Positions 20,916 through 33,959 of a stretch of 64,000 nucleotides of DNA are shown one piece after another. The stretch covers positions 13,144,001 through 13,208,000 of the forward strand of contig NC_085107.1 in the NCBI RefSeq assembly GCF_030269925.1, read 5' to 3'. The notes under the pieces were generated by a model that saw nothing but the letters and a program-made list of their open reading frames with translations, did no database searches and had not been told where the DNA came from. This DNA is from Bombyx mori. Its lineage: Eukaryota; Arthropoda; Insecta; Lepidoptera; Bombycidae. Each line of letters opens with the position of its first letter. Position 1 is the first letter of the stretch. The position numbers and the translations under genes are program-made.

Positions 20916-23900
20916 CATGATAGAATTCTATTTTGAAGTTTGGTGTCAGTTTTGTTGACAGAAGACCGTTTGAGAGTACACATATTCATTAACCATAATA
21001 ATATTAAGCTGTAGTTTGTCTGTCTGTTATCGAACTAACCCCTGTATATATATGTTGTATGTATATTGTATGTATATTGTTTTAGGTAAATCAACAGAGA
21101 TCCTGTCATCAAACATTCTTAGCTACTCACTTAATTCTTAGTGAATATCTGTGACCTTGCTCGTTCACGAAGCCCGCTATAGAAAGCAGAGTATTAAATA
21201 CACTTGACGTTGGCGAAATCTAAAAGGAAACGCCATAAACCTAAGAGATAGAGAGTACACATGTGCTTCAACATTTTATTCCTCTTCCATAGAAAAAATT
21301 AAACATAATGTAGTTGTAAATGAGAAAAATAGTTTATTATTCATGTACCCGTTATTGGGTGATGCATTCTGTTTTCTTTTTCAAGGCCGTTCCATTTTGA
21401 TTTCGCCAAAGTTTATAGAGTGTGGTTTTGGTTATGCCCAGATGTCTTTTGGTGTGGTTTGGACTCTTGTTTGTTGGGTGGGCTTCGTGATTGCACACAC
21501 TACATTCTATTGAAAATTTTGCTGTCATATTTTGAAAATATGATATGGCAATATTTAATTCTTTGAGAGTCGTGATAGGATTCTATTCTGAAGTTCGACG
21601 TCAGTTTCTTTGACAGGGACCGATTTACTACATTCTATTAAAAGACTTTATGTGTCATATTTTGAAAATCTTTTATGTCAATATTTAATTCTTTGAGAGT
21701 CGTGATGGGATTCTAATCTGAAGTTCGATGTCAATTTTGTTGACGGGGACTGTTTGCGAGTACACATGTGCATCAAATTTTATTCTTCTTCTATAGAACA
21801 AATGAAACGTAATGAAGTTGAAAATGAGAAAAATCCTTTATTATTCATGTTCCCGTTATTGGGTGATCTTTTACTACATTCTATTGAAAAATTTTGTGTC
21901 ATATTTTGAAAAGGTTTTATGTCAATATTTAATTCTTTGAGAGTCGTGATGGGATTCTATTTTGAAGTTCGATGTCAATTTTGTTGACGGGGGACTGTTT
22001 GCGAGTACACATGTGCAACAAATTTTATTCTTCTTCTATAGAAAAAATTAAACATAATGAAGTTGAAAATGAAAAAAATCGTTTATTATTCATGTTTCCG
22101 TTATTGGTAGATCTTTTACTACATCCTATACAAAAATTTGTTGCCATAGTTTAAAAATGTATCATGTTTTTTTTTTTTTTTGAGAATCCTGATAGGTTTC
22201 TGTCCTTAAGTTTGATATCAGTTTTGTTGACGGGGGACTGTTTGCGAGTACACATGTGCTGTGAATTTTATTCTTCTTCTAATAAACAAATTGAACGTAA
22301 TGAAGGTTAAAATGAGGAAGATCGTTTATTATTCATGTTCCCGTTATTGGGTGATCTTTTACTACATTCTATTGAAAAATTTTGTGTCATATTTTGAAAA
22401 GGTTTTATGTCAATATTTAATTCTTTGAGAGTCGTGATGGGATTCTATTTTGAAGTTCGATGTCAATTTTGTTGACGGGGGACTGTTTGCGAGTACACAT
22501 GTGCCATGAATTTTATTCCTCTTTTATAGAACAAATTAAACGTAATGAAGTTGAAAATGAGCAAAATCATTTATTATTCATGTACTCGTTATTGGTAGAT
22601 CTTTTACTACATCCTATTGAAAAATTTGTTGCCATATTTTGAAAATGTGTTATGGCAATATTGTTGTTTCTGAGAATTGTGATAGGATTCTATTCTTAAG
22701 TTCGATATCAGATTTGTTGACAGGGACCGATTGAGAGTACCCATGTGCGTTTACATTTTAATCCTCTTCTAAAGAACTAATTGAACGTAATAAAGTTAAA
22801 AATGAGAAAAATCATTTATTATTCATGTACTCGTTATTGGTAGATCTTTTACTACATCTTATTGAAAAATTTGTTGCCATATTTTGAAAATGTGTTATGG
22901 CAATATTGTTGTTTCTGAGAATTGTGATAGGATTCTATTCTTAAGTTCGATATCAGTTTTGTTGACAGGGGACTGTTTGCGAGAACACATGTGCTGTGAA
23001 TTTTATTCCTCTTCTAATAAACAAATTGAACGTAGTGAAGGTTAAAATGAGAAAAATCGTTTATTATTCATGTTCCCGTTATTAGATCATCTTGTACTAC
23101 ATTCTATTGAAAAACTTGTTGCCATATTTTGAAAATGTGTCATGGCAACATTATTTTTTTGAGAATCCTCATAGGATTCTATTCTTAAGTTTGATATCAG
23201 TTTTGTTGACAGGGGACTGTTTGCGAGTACACATGTGCTGTGAATTTTATTCCTCTTCTAATAAACAAATTGAACGTAGTGAAGGTTAAATTGAGAAAAA
23301 TCGTTTATTATTCATGTTTCCGTTATTGAGTGATCTTTTACTACATTCTATTGAAAAACTTTGTGTCATATTTTGAAAAGGTTTTATGTCAATATTTAAT
23401 TCTTTTAGAGTCGTGATGGGATTCTATTTTGAAGTTCGATGTCAATTTTGTTGACGGGGGACTGTTTGCGAGTACACATGTGCTATGAATTTTATTCCTC
23501 TTTTATAGAACAAATTAAACGTAATGAAGTTGAAAATGAGAAAAATCATTTATTATTCATGTACTCGTTATTGGTAGATCTTTTACTACATCCTATTGAA
23601 AAATTTGTTGCCATATTTTGAAAATGTGAAATGGCAATATTTTTGTTTCTGAGAATCATGATAGGATTCTCTTAAGTTCGATATCAGTTTTGTTGACGGG
23701 TACTGTTTGCGAGTACACATGTGCTGTAAATTTTATTCCTCTTCTATAGAACAAATTAAACGTAATGAAGTTTAAAATGAGAAAAATCGTTTATTATTCA
23801 TGTTCCCGTTATTGGGTGATCTTTTACTACATTCTATTGAAAAACTTTGTGTCATATTTTGAAAAGGTTTTATGTCAATATTTAATTCTTTTAGAGTCGT

Positions 23901-26900
23901 GATGGGATTCTATTTTGAAGTTCGATGTCAATTTTGTTGACGGGGGACTGTTTGCGAGTACACATGTGCTATGAATTTTATTCCTCTTTTATAGAACAAA
24001 TTAAACGTAATGAAGTTGAAAATGAGAAAAATCCTTTATTATTCATGTTCCCGTTATTGGGTGATCTTTTACTACATTCTATTGAAAAATTTTGTGTCAT
24101 ATTTTGAAAAGGTTTTATGTCAATATTTAATTCTTTGAGAGTCGTGATGGGATTCTATTTTGAAGTTCGATGTCAATTTTGTTGACGGGGGACTGTTTGC
24201 GAGTACACAGGTGCAACAAATTTTATTCTTCTTCTATAGAAAAAATTAAACATAATGAAGTTGAAAATGAAAAAAATCGTTTATTATTCATGTTTCCGTT
24301 ATTGCTAGATCTTTTATTACATCCTATTGAAAAATTTGTTGCCATATTTTGAAAATGTGAAATGGCAATATTTTTGTTTCTGAGAATCATGATAGGATTC
24401 TCTTAAGTTCGATATCAGTTTTGTTGACGGGTACTGTTTGCGAGTACACATGTGCTGTAAATTTTATTCCTCTTCTATAGAACAAATTAAACGTAATGAA
24501 GTTTAAAATGAGAAAAATCGTTTATTATTCATGTTCCCGTTATTGGGTGATCTTTTACTACATTCTATTGAAAAACTTTGTGTCATATTTTGAAAAGGTT
24601 TTATGTCAATATTTAATTCTTTTAGAGTCGTGATGGGATTCTATTTTGAAGTTCGATGTCAATTTTGTTGACGGGGGACTGTTTGCGAGTACACATGTGC
24701 TATGAATTTTATTCCTCTTTTATAGAACAAATTAAACGTAATGAAGTTGAAAATGAGAAAAATCCTTTATTATTCATGTTCCCGTTATTGGGTGATCTTT
24801 TACTACATTCTATTGAAAAATTTTGTGTCATATTTTGAAAAGGTTTTATGTCAATATTTAATTCTTTGAGAGTCGTGATGGGATTCTATTTTGAAGTTCG
24901 ATGTCAATTTTGTTGACGGGGGACTGTTTGCGAGTACACAGGTGCAACAAATTTTATTCTTCTTCTATAGAAAAAATTAAACATAATGAAGTTGAAAATG
25001 AAAAAAATCGTTTATTATTCATGTTTCCGTTATTGGTAGATCTTTTACTACATCCTATACAAAAATTTGTTGCCATAGTTTAAAAATGTATCATGTTTTT
25101 TTTTTTTTTTTTGAGAATCCTGATAGGTTTCTGTCCTTAAGTTTGATATCAGTTTTGTTGACGGGGGACTGTTTGCGAGTACACATGTGCTGTGAATTTT
25201 ATTCTTCTTCTAATAAACAAATTGAACGTAATGAAGGTTAAAATGAGGAAGATCGTTTATTATTCATGTTCCCGTTATTGGGTGATCTTTTACTACATTC
25301 TATTGAAAAATTTTGTGTCATATTTTGAAAAGGTTTTATGTCAATATTTAATTCTTTGAGAGTCGTGATGGGATTCTATTTTGAAGTTCGATGTCAATTT
25401 TGTTGACGGGGGACTGTTTGCGAGTACACATGTGCCATGAATTTTATTCCTCTTTTATAGAACAAATTAAACGTAATGAAGTTGAAAATGAGAAAAATCA
25501 TTTATTATTCATGTACTCGTTATTGGTAGATCTTTTACTACATCCTATTGAAAAATTTGTTGCCATATTTTGAAAATGTGTTATGGCAATATTGTTGTTT
25601 CTGAGAATTGTGATAGGATTCTATTCTTAAGTTCGATATCAGATTTGTTGACAGGGACCGATTGAGAGTACCCATGTGCGTTTACATTTTAATCCTCTTC
25701 TAAAGAACTAATTGAACGTAATAAAGTTAAAAATGAGAAAAATCATTTATTATTCATGTACTCGTTATTGGTAGATCTTTTACTACATCTTATTGAAAAA
25801 TTTGTTGCCATATTTTGAAAATGTGTTATGGCAATATTGTTGTTTCTGAGAATTGTGATAGGATTCTATTCTTAAGTTCGATATCAGTTTTGTTGACAGG
25901 GGACTGTTTGCGAGAACACATGTGCTGTGAATTTTATTCCTCTTCTAATAAACAAATTGAACGTAGTGAAGGTTAAAATGAGAAAAATCGTTTATTATTC
26001 ATGTTCCCGTTATTAGATCATCTTGTACTACATTCTATTGAAAAACTTGTTGCCATATTTTGAAAATGTGTCATGGCAACATTATTTTTTTGAGAATCCT
26101 CATAGGATTCTATTCTTAAGTTTGATATCAGTTTTGTTGACAGGGGACTGTTTGCGAGTACACATGTGCTGTGAATTTTATTCCTCTTCTAATAAACAAA
26201 TTGAACGTAGTGAAGGTTAAATTGAGAAAAATCGTTTATTATTCATGTTTCCGTTATTGAGTGATCTTTTACTACATTCTATTGAAAAACTTTGTGTCAT
26301 ATTTTGAAAAGGTTTTATGTCAATATTTAATTCTTTTAGAGTCGTGATGGGATTCTATTTTGAAGTTCGATGTCAATTTTGTTGACGGGGGACTGTTTGC
26401 GAGTACACATGTGCTATGAATTTTATTCCTCTTTTATAGAACAAATTAAACGTAATGAAGTTGAAAATGAGAAAAATCATTTATTATTCATGTACTCGTT
26501 ATTGGTAGATCTTTTACTACATCCTATTGAAAAATTTGTTGCCATATTTTGAAAATGTGAAATGGCAATATTTTTGTTTCTGAGAATCATGATAGGATTC
26601 TCTTAAGTTCGATATCAGTTTTGTTGACGGGTACTGTTTGCGAGTACACATGTGCTGTAAATTTTATTCCTCTTCTATAGAACAAATTAAACGTAATGAA
26701 GTTTAAAATGAGAAAAATCGTTTATTATTCATGTTCCCGTTATTGGGTGATCTTTTACTACATTCTATTGAAAAACTTTGTGTCATATTTTGAAAAGGTT
26801 TTATGTCAATATTTAATTCTTTTAGAGTCGTGATGGGATTCTATTTTGAAGTTCGATGTCAATTTTGTTGACGGGGGACTGTTTGCGAGTACACATGTGC

Positions 26901-27765
26901 TATGAATTTTATTCCTCTTTTATAGAACAAATTAAACGTAATGAAGTTGAAAATGAGAAAAATCATTTATTATTCATGTACTCGTTATTGGTAGATCTTT
27001 TACTACATCCTATTGAAAAATTTGTTGCCATATTTTGAAAATGTGAAATGGCAATATTTTTGTTTCTGAGAATCATGATAGGATTCTCTTAAGTTCGATA
27101 TCAGTTTTGTTGACGGGTACTGTTTGCGAGTACACATGTGCTGTAAATTTTATTCCTCTTCTATAGAACAAATTAAACGTAATGAAGTTTAAAATGAGAA
27201 AAATCGTTTATTATTCATGTTCCCGTTATTGGGTGATCTTTTACTACATTCTATTGAAAAACTTGTATGTGTCATATTTTGAAAATGTTTTATGTCAATA
27301 TTTAATTATTTGAGAGTCGTGATAGGATTCTATTCTGAAGTTCGACGTCAGTTTCTTTGACAGGGACCGATTGAGAGTACCCATGTGCTTTTACATTTCA
27401 ATCTTCTTCTAAAGAACTAATTGAACGTTATAATGTTAAAAATGAGAAAAATCGTTTATTATTCATGTGTCCGTTATTGGGTGATCTTGTACTACATTCT
27501 ATTGAAAAACTTGATGCCATATTTTGAAAATGTGTTATGGCAAATGTTGAATTTTTTAAGAATCATGATAGGATTCTATTCTGAAGTTCGATGTCAATTT
27601 TGTTGACGGGAGACTGTTTGCGAGTACACATGTGCTATGAATTTTATTTCTATTTTATGAACAAATTAAACGTAATGAAGCTGAAAATGAGAAAAATCGT
27701 TTATTATTCATGTTCCCATTATTGGGTGATCTTTTACTACATTCTATTGAAAAACTTTGTGTCAT
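20916..27765 (+). repeat. Satellite array, about 244-bp monomer
   Basis: Tandem monomers of 243-245 bp recur from the degenerate first copies (about 20916 and 21260) to the BEL element at 27766; a residue continues at 33554-33594. Each monomer has a GTTGACGGGGGACTGTTTGC box, the palindrome CACATGTG and a CGTTTATTATTCATG box. Higher-order periods are visible: about 2,930 bp (12 monomers; 21800-24030 against 24730-26961), 731 bp (3 monomers; 23640-24300 against 24371-25033) and 486 bp (2 monomers; near 26370 and 26856). The many 60-codon frames that start MSILLTGDCLRVH are by-products of the repeat. Confidence 0.92.
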
Positions 27766-28021
27766 TGTCGTGGCGTGCAACCTCTTTGACAAGACATAAA
27801 ACCTATAATGACTAGACATAGACAGACTAAGACAGACATTTGAAAATAATTCAAAAATAAATGGAACGAGGGCGTACGTGACCAGCAGCGACGCAGTACA
27901 TTTTTTGACTTCTGAAAAGACAGACATACAAAAAGACGAAACAGAACGAATAATAATTGACCGTTCTTATATAAGATGTTCAAGTGACCTTCGACCGTTC
28001 AAGTAGTCATTCGACCGTTCA
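27766..28021 (+). repeat. BEL 5' LTR
   Basis: Starts TGTCGTGGCG, ends ACCGTTCA. It holds a TATATAAG box (27968-27975) about 50 bases before its end and AATAAA near 27862, plus tandem CGACCGTTCAAGT-type repeats at the 3' edge that continue into the leader. Confidence 0.93.
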
Positions 28022-28023
28022 AG

Positions 28024-28036
28024 TGGTCCTTCGAGC
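28024..28036 (+). promoter_or_regulatory. Primer-binding site, tRNA-Tyr type
   Basis: TGGTCCTTCGAGC begins two bases after the LTR. It is complementary to the 3' end of insect tRNA-Tyr as I remember it (GCTCGAAGGACCA). Confidence 0.75.
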
Positions 28037-28051
28037 AAAAAGACAAGTTCT

Positions 28052-31000
28052 ATGGTGAAGACAAGACTAGGAACAGACACCGACATGGCGACGTCTTCGA
28101 CAAATGGTACGACCGCCGCTGCTGACCAGACCGGGCGAGACCGACAGTCCGTCCACAGCAGTCGCGCACCGTCACCGACCCCGTCTGTCCGGTCCACCGT
28201 CTCCAGTGCAATGACTCAGATTCGACGACAAAAACTAATACAACTAAAGTTGGACGCTGCCGAACAACGCGCACGACTACACCTGCAGCTTCTGGAGGAA
28301 AAACTAGCCATCGAAAGTCAGGCCCTAGAAGAGGAAGAAGATCCGCAACTGACATGCAATCTACCAGGTAACTCTCAAACATTACCAAACGCACATGACG
28401 TAAGATTACCGGCTTGCTGTCAGCAAAATTCAGAAGAGAATGAGCTAGCAAACTGCGTAACTAAGCTCCTCGCAAGACAGTCAAGTACTCGAGAATTGCC
28501 TACGTTCTCTGGTGAGCCCGAGGAATGGTCTCTTTTTTATAGTCAATTTACATCGACAACAAAATTATGCGGCTATAGCGATGACGAGAATATAGCCCGA
28601 CTCGCGCGATGTTTGAAGGGACGAGCACGTGACGCAGTGTACGCGCTTCTTGTTAGCGCTAGCAATCTCGATCGCATTATCAGCACATTAAAATTACGTT
28701 TCGGCCGACCAGAAAATATCATCGAAATTTTATTGAATAAAATTCATGCAATACGTGACATACGTCACGACGACATAGACCGTCTAATAGAGTTCGCGAC
28801 GGCTGTGCAAAATGTCACGGCGACTATGAAATCAACCGAAGAAATAGGACATTTAATGAATCCAACGTTAATACGAGAAATTGTCAGTAAGCTGCCATCG
28901 ACGTTACGATATCAATGGGCGATACATGCAGCGAGCTTAGGCGTGAAGACCGTCACGCTGTCACATATATCGGAGTGGCTTATGACAATGGCCAACGCTG
29001 CTTCATTCATCAGTCCTCTGACCACCAAGACGTCTAGTGATGTGAAACCACCGACCAGACCGGATCCTAGACTTTGGAGACCAGCAGTGATGGCGACGAC
29101 TCCAACGGCAGTAAATTTATCCTGTACTCTTTGCGGCGATGCGCATGACATACAAAGCTGTGAGAGGTTCATACAGATGACGACAGACGATCGTTGGAGA
29201 TTCGTAACTGAGAAGAAGTTGTGTTTTTCATGTTTGTCCAGCCGACATCAATTAAGGGCTTGTGAAAAAAAGACGAAGTGTGCTGTTCGCGACTGCATGA
29301 GGGTTCATCACACTTTGCTCCACGCTGTGCGACGCGTCATGAAGATTGATAATGCTGTCAACCACACGGACAATACCGTTAATACTCTCAACAGTGCGGA
29401 TCGGCATGTATTTTTAAAAGTGGTTCCAGTTGTAGTATCCGGAGCGAAAGGTGACGTGCTGACCTATGCACTTTTAGACGAGGGAGCAGCAGTGACACTC
29501 GTGAACTCGTCACTTCTGGAGAGAGCTGGCATCACTGGACCGACGTCGAGCCTTCGCATCCGCGGCGCGTCCGGCATGACAACCATCGAACCGAACTCTA
29601 GACTAGTTTCTTTTAATATTCGCGGAGTAAATGTATCAAATGTATATAATGTAAATAGTGCACGTTCTGTAAATAATCTTAATATATGTGTAGATAGTTT
29701 TAGATATAAGAAAATTGTAAACAAATATCCGTGGGTGACTGACTATGTAACTGACTATGACATACGGCCTGACATGATTGAACTTCTTATTGGACAAGAC
29801 AACATTGATTTGATTATTACTAGACAGATAATACAAAGACATAAGACTGGACCAATAGTTTCTAAGACTGACTTAGGCTACGTAGTTCATGGAAATGTAG
29901 GACTGGGTAGTGTACCAGACGATGCAACTGTTTTACATTCTTGTCGTTGCGACGAACTATACGAGCTGGTCAAGCAGTCTTTCTCCACAGACTCGTTTGG
30001 CGTTAAGCAGACTAACGACTTTCCTCGTTCTCGAGAGGATCAGCTAGCGCTGAGCATCATGGAGCGAACCACTAAGCTCTTACCCGAAGGCAGGTGGGAG
30101 ACTGGCCTGCTTTGGAAGTCTGACGATCTTCAGCTGCCGGACAGCCTACCGTTGGCTATGAGCCGACTCAACGGTGTCCAGAAGAAAATGGTGAGGTACC
30201 CAGAGTTTGCTTCTCAGTACAGGTCTAAGATAGAAGAGAATTTGGACAAAGGGTACATCACGAAAATTCAACCAGGAGATCCTGCGACTAGGATCTGGTA
30301 CTTGCCGCATTTTGCAGTCTTCAACCCCAACAAACCGAACAAGCTGCGGATTGTTTTAGACTGTGCTGCGAAGTCTGGTGGTAAGTCATTTAATGATTTC
30401 CTACTGCGAGGACCTGACTTTTTGACATCACTACCAGCAGTCTTATTAAAGTTCCGGACAGGAAAGTTTGCTGTGACAGCGGACATACAGGAAATGTTCC
30501 ACAGAGTTCTCATCCGACCGGAAGATAGACATGCTCAGAGAATTTTGTGGGATGGCGAAACTTACATCATGAACGTCATGACCTTTGGTGCTGTATGCTC
30601 GCCGTCATCAGCACAATTTGTTAAAAATATAAATGCTCGTAGGTATGAGACGACAAAACCTGAAGCATATAAAGCAATTGTTGATCACCACTATGTCGAT
30701 GATTATATCCACTCTTTCGATCATGAAGATGATCTGATCCGGGTGGTGGATGACGTGGTACACATTCATGTTTCAGGTGGGTTTAACTTACGTAATTTTG
30801 TATCGAACTCAAAACGTTTACTAGCTCATTTACCGGCTGAGAAACTTGCCCCGAGCTGTCTGAAAATCCTCTCAGACGTTAAAGATGACCAGGTTGAAAG
30901 AGTACTCGGAGTGCGTTGGGATCGAGAGACTGACGAATTTCTATTTCATTTGAAGTTCCCGAAGGTGAGCGAAGCTATTAAGACAGGCATTAAAAGACCG

Positions 31001-33262
31001 ACTAAACGCGAAGTGATGAGACTTATTATGTCTCTATTTGACCCGTTAGGTTTTTTGCTTTACGTCACCGTGAAGGGTCGTATTCTGCTGCAGACCATAT
31101 GGAAGTCAAATGTTGGTTGGGATGACGAAGTTGAGCTTAGCCAGTTTGAAAAATGGCAGTCTTGGTTGACTGAGCTTCAAAAGACCAGTGAATTCAGGAC
31201 TCCACGTTGGTTGTTTAACGACGGATGTGGCAAGCAAGAACCGCCAGAACTTCATATTTTTTGCGATGCAAGCAGCAAAGCTTTCGCCAGTGTGGCATAT
31301 TTACGAGACAAAACGACTGATGGCAAATGGCACGTGTCTTTTGTCATTGCACGCGCACGTGTTGCACCTCTTAAAGTGATGAGTATCCCTCGACTTGAGC
31401 TACAAGCTGCGCTTATGGGTGCAAGACTAGCTCACACTTTGAAGAAAAATATAGACGTGAGTACCGTGACCTACTGGTCTGACTCAAAGACCGTGTTAAG
31501 TTGGCTTAGGTCTGACAGTGGCCGTTTCAAGCCTTTCGTAGCCCATCGCGTCAGTGAGATTTCTGAGCTGACTGAGGTCAGTCACTGGAGGTGGGTACCT
31601 TCAGGACTAAATGCTGCAGATGACGCCACAAGGGAGACTGTTGCCGAGGACAACACACGATGGATGAATGGACCGTCATTTCTACGTGAGCCCAAAGAGA
31701 CCTGGCCACAAGATGATTCTGTCATAAGTCTGGACCCTGACGACGTCGAGGTTAAGGTTAACACCATTACTCTAATGACTGTAGAGCTACCCGATGACAG
31801 TCGTTTTTCCCGATACTGGAGACTTATCAGGAGCACCGCTTGGTTTATGCGTGCAGTACACAACTGGATGCACAAGAGTAGCAAGCGACACGGTGAGTTG
31901 ACAGCCGACGAAGTTAAAGTAGCGGAGCTAATCTGGATTAGAGAAAGCCAAAGACGAATGTTCTCAGACGATATAGAAAGTGTCAAGAAAACCGGACAAG
32001 TGAAGCGAGATTCTCCGCTCCGTCAGCTTACACCATTTTTAGACAAGGACGGCATCCTCCGTGTTCGTGGGAGGATCTGCAGAGCAGATGGTGATAACGA
32101 TTTCAGGCACCCTATAATTTTGAATCCAAAAGACAAATATGTCAAATTACAACTTATGCAGTATCACGTGGACTCAGCACATAATGGACGCGAACGTGTG
32201 CTGCATGAAGTGAGACGACGATTCTGGATAATAAATGGACGTAATGCAGTAAAGATGACATGGAATGACTGTCAGTTCTGCAAGAACAGTCGTGCGAAGC
32301 CCTCGCCACCACTCATGGCTGATTTACCAGATGTTAGATTGAAGGAGGTCAGTCGACCTTTCACTTACACCGGGTTAGATTATTTCGGTCCAATTATAGT
32401 GAAGGTTGGACGTAGACACGAGAAAAGATGGGTAGCACTATTTACATGTCTGACAGTTCGCTCTATCCATCTGGAGTTGGTTCACGATTTGACAACCAGC
32501 TCCGTGTTGATGAGCCTCAGACGGCTGATAGCGAGACGAGGCTGTCCAAGTATTATTTTCAGCGACAACGCGACTACCTTTCGTGGGGCTGACCGTGAAC
32601 TGAAGCGAGCTGTACAAGCTATCGACAAAGACGAACTCATCACCTTCGGTAGCCTCCGACACTTGGAGTGGCGATTCATAGCCCCTGACGCACCTCATAT
32701 GGGTGGATGCTGGGAGCGGCTCGTGAGATCCGTCAAAACAAGCTTGCGAGTAACGCTCAAGACCAGAACACCTAACGATCAGACTTTAATGACACTCCTG
32801 GCTGAGGCTGAATTCATGGTGAATTCAAGACCACTGACATACGTACCTCTTGATTTTGACGACGACTTACCCTTGACTCCGAATGATTTTTTACTACCAA
32901 AGACAGAATTTATTGACCATCCTTTCGGAATGTTTACGGACCATGATTTACTGAAACGGACTTGGAGAGAATCTCAACGACTTGCAGACTTGATTTGGAA
33001 ACGCTGGGTCAAGGAGTACTTGCCCACTTTGACACGACGAGACAAATGGTACAGAGATTCTGACAGACCACTGGCGATTGGTGACGTCGTAGTTGTTGTT
33101 GACTCCCAGCTACCCCGCAACCAGTGGCCGCTTGGCAAGATCGAGCAGGTCTTCCCTGGTAAGGACGACATGGTTCGCGTTGCTAAAGTTCGGACCAGAC
33201 ATGGACTCTACACAAGACCGGCGACGAAACTGTGCAGGTTGGACGTACACTCCTCATCTTGA
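28052..33262 (+). CDS. BEL/Pao Gag-Pol polyprotein
   Basis: 1736 residues in one frame, the usual arrangement in BEL. Gag: a coiled coil at about 55-95, then the capsid-like region ([11 protein letters not shown], about 150-320) and a CX2CX4HX4C knuckle at about 391-404. Protease: [12 protein letters not shown] near 473; the motif reads DEG instead of the canonical D(S/T)G, a variant I recall from some BEL families. Reverse transcriptase: catalytic YVDD at 881. RNase [10 protein letters not shown] and later residues, about 1070-1200. Integrase: HHCC zinc region at about 1370-1415, then D1443, D1505 and E1555. The first ATG is 31 bases after the LTR; the second, at 28085, is also possible. Confidence 0.93.
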   Translation: MVKTRLGTDTDMATSSTNGTTAAADQTGRDRQSVHSSRAPSPTPSVRSTVSSAMTQIRRQKLIQLKLDAAEQRARLHLQLLEEKLAIESQALEEEEDPQLTCNLPGNSQTLPNAHDVRLPACCQQNSEENELANCVTKLLARQSSTRELPTFSGEPEEWSLFYSQFTSTTKLCGYSDDENIARLARCLKGRARDAVYALLVSASNLDRIISTLKLRFGRPENIIEILLNKIHAIRDIRHDDIDRLIEFATAVQNVTATMKSTEEIGHLMNPTLIREIVSKLPSTLRYQWAIHAASLGVKTVTLSHISEWLMTMANAASFISPLTTKTSSDVKPPTRPDPRLWRPAVMATTPTAVNLSCTLCGDAHDIQSCERFIQMTTDDRWRFVTEKKLCFSCLSSRHQLRACEKKTKCAVRDCMRVHHTLLHAVRRVMKIDNAVNHTDNTVNTLNSADRHVFLKVVPVVVSGAKGDVLTYALLDEGAAVTLVNSSLLERAGITGPTSSLRIRGASGMTTIEPNSRLVSFNIRGVNVSNVYNVNSARSVNNLNICVDSFRYKKIVNKYPWVTDYVTDYDIRPDMIELLIGQDNIDLIITRQIIQRHKTGPIVSKTDLGYVVHGNVGLGSVPDDATVLHSCRCDELYELVKQSFSTDSFGVKQTNDFPRSREDQLALSIMERTTKLLPEGRWETGLLWKSDDLQLPDSLPLAMSRLNGVQKKMVRYPEFASQYRSKIEENLDKGYITKIQPGDPATRIWYLPHFAVFNPNKPNKLRIVLDCAAKSGGKSFNDFLLRGPDFLTSLPAVLLKFRTGKFAVTADIQEMFHRVLIRPEDRHAQRILWDGETYIMNVMTFGAVCSPSSAQFVKNINARRYETTKPEAYKAIVDHHYVDDYIHSFDHEDDLIRVVDDVVHIHVSGGFNLRNFVSNSKRLLAHLPAEKLAPSCLKILSDVKDDQVERVLGVRWDRETDEFLFHLKFPKVSEAIKTGIKRPTKREVMRLIMSLFDPLGFLLYVTVKGRILLQTIWKSNVGWDDEVELSQFEKWQSWLTELQKTSEFRTPRWLFNDGCGKQEPPELHIFCDASSKAFASVAYLRDKTTDGKWHVSFVIARARVAPLKVMSIPRLELQAALMGARLAHTLKKNIDVSTVTYWSDSKTVLSWLRSDSGRFKPFVAHRVSEISELTEVSHWRWVPSGLNAADDATRETVAEDNTRWMNGPSFLREPKETWPQDDSVISLDPDDVEVKVNTITLMTVELPDDSRFSRYWRLIRSTAWFMRAVHNWMHKSSKRHGELTADEVKVAELIWIRESQRRMFSDDIESVKKTGQVKRDSPLRQLTPFLDKDGILRVRGRICRADGDNDFRHPIILNPKDKYVKLQLMQYHVDSAHNGRERVLHEVRRRFWIINGRNAVKMTWNDCQFCKNSRAKPSPPLMADLPDVRLKEVSRPFTYTGLDYFGPIIVKVGRRHEKRWVALFTCLTVRSIHLELVHDLTTSSVLMSLRRLIARRGCPSIIFSDNATTFRGADRELKRAVQAIDKDELITFGSLRHLEWRFIAPDAPHMGGCWERLVRSVKTSLRVTLKTRTPNDQTLMTLLAEAEFMVNSRPLTYVPLDFDDDLPLTPNDFLLPKTEFIDHPFGMFTDHDLLKRTWRESQRLADLIWKRWVKEYLPTLTRRDKWYRDSDRPLAIGDVVVVVDSQLPRNQWPLGKIEQVFPGKDDMVRVAKVRTRHGLYTRPATKLCRLDVHSSS

Positions 33263-33281
33263 GTACCAGCCTTCTGGTACT

Positions 33282-33292
33282 GGAGGTGGGGA
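33282..33292 (+). promoter_or_regulatory. Polypurine tract of the BEL element
   Basis: GGAGGTGGGGA immediately before the 3' LTR. It primes plus-strand synthesis in LTR elements. Confidence 0.75.
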
Positions 33293-33548
33293 TGTCGTGG
33301 CGTGCAACCTCTTTGACAAGACATAAAACCTATAATGACTAGACATAGACAGACTAAGACAGACATTTGAAAATAATTCAAAAATAAATGGAACGAGGGC
33401 GTACGTGACCAGCAGCGACGCAGTACATTTTTTGACTTCTGAAAAGACAGACATACAAAAAGACGAAACAGAACGAATAATAATTGACCGTTCTTATATA
33501 AGATGTTCAAGTGACCTTCGACCGTTCAAGTAGTCATTCGACCGTTCA
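33293..33548 (+). repeat. BEL 3' LTR
   Basis: Same 256 bases as the 5' LTR; the only visible boundary difference is the flanking sequence. Confidence 0.93.
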
Positions 33549-33594
33549 GTCATATTTTGAAAATGTTTTATGTCAATATTTAATTCTTTGAGAG

Positions 33595-33903
33595 AGTTAG
33601 AGATTGGGGCGAGGTATCGAGGTTTTTAAAAAATGCAATATGTGTTTGCAGCTTGAAGAACAAGTGAAGACTGACTTTATGAATACAATAATTCTACAAA
33701 GGTAACCCTGTTTATAATGAGGTCTTACAAATAAGGCGAAGCAATAACAATATACACGTATCTCATTACAACGGATACGGTTGTCTTCATTATCTTAATC
33801 TAAATACGGAGGTACTTAAGATATCTAATTATGGTTAAGTGAGACACTAATGATAGTGTTTACAATTAACCATTACGGAAGCCTCGATTATGCTGACGTA
33901 ACT
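33595..33903 (-). repeat. Errantivirus 2, 3' LTR
   Basis: On the minus strand it starts AGTTACGTCAGC and ends CTCTAACT, so the termini are the inverted AGTTA/TAACT pair expected of gypsy-type errantiviruses. Directly upstream on the minus strand is a TTAGGGGGGGGGAAG polypurine tract (33904-33918). No second LTR is found in the window. Confidence 0.7.
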
Positions 33904-33959
33904 CTTCCCCCCCCCTAAGAGAAAGGCGTAACGGCGACTGCAACGGCTGCTGGTGGTCT

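Larger units (their letters stand above)
27766..33548 (+). mobile_element. BEL/Pao LTR retrotransposon, complete
   Basis: 5,783 bp. Two 256-bp LTRs that look identical by eye (27766-28021 and 33293-33548) surround one long gag-pol ORF. GTCAT is duplicated at 27761-27765 and 33549-33553. Primer site, polypurine tract and all catalytic motifs are present, so the copy is young and may be active. It entered the final satellite monomer, whose second half resumes after the right LTR. Confidence 0.95.

Noticed and set aside
20916..27765. CRISPR-like or minisatellite gene array
   Set aside because: Monomers are contiguous, about 244 bp, without unique spacers; the genome is eukaryotic.
21228..27765. 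The silkworm female-determining piRNA precursor (tandem repeat on the W)
   Set aside because: I cannot match any base of the known piRNA from memory with confidence, and a tandem array alone is no evidence.
21972..27815. Repeated 60-codon ORFs starting MSILLTGDCLRVH, which could look like a tandem gene family
   Set aside because: They follow the satellite monomer period, differ by frame-neutral and frame-breaking changes alike, and have no start or splice context. They are by-products of a repeat that happens to stay open in one frame.
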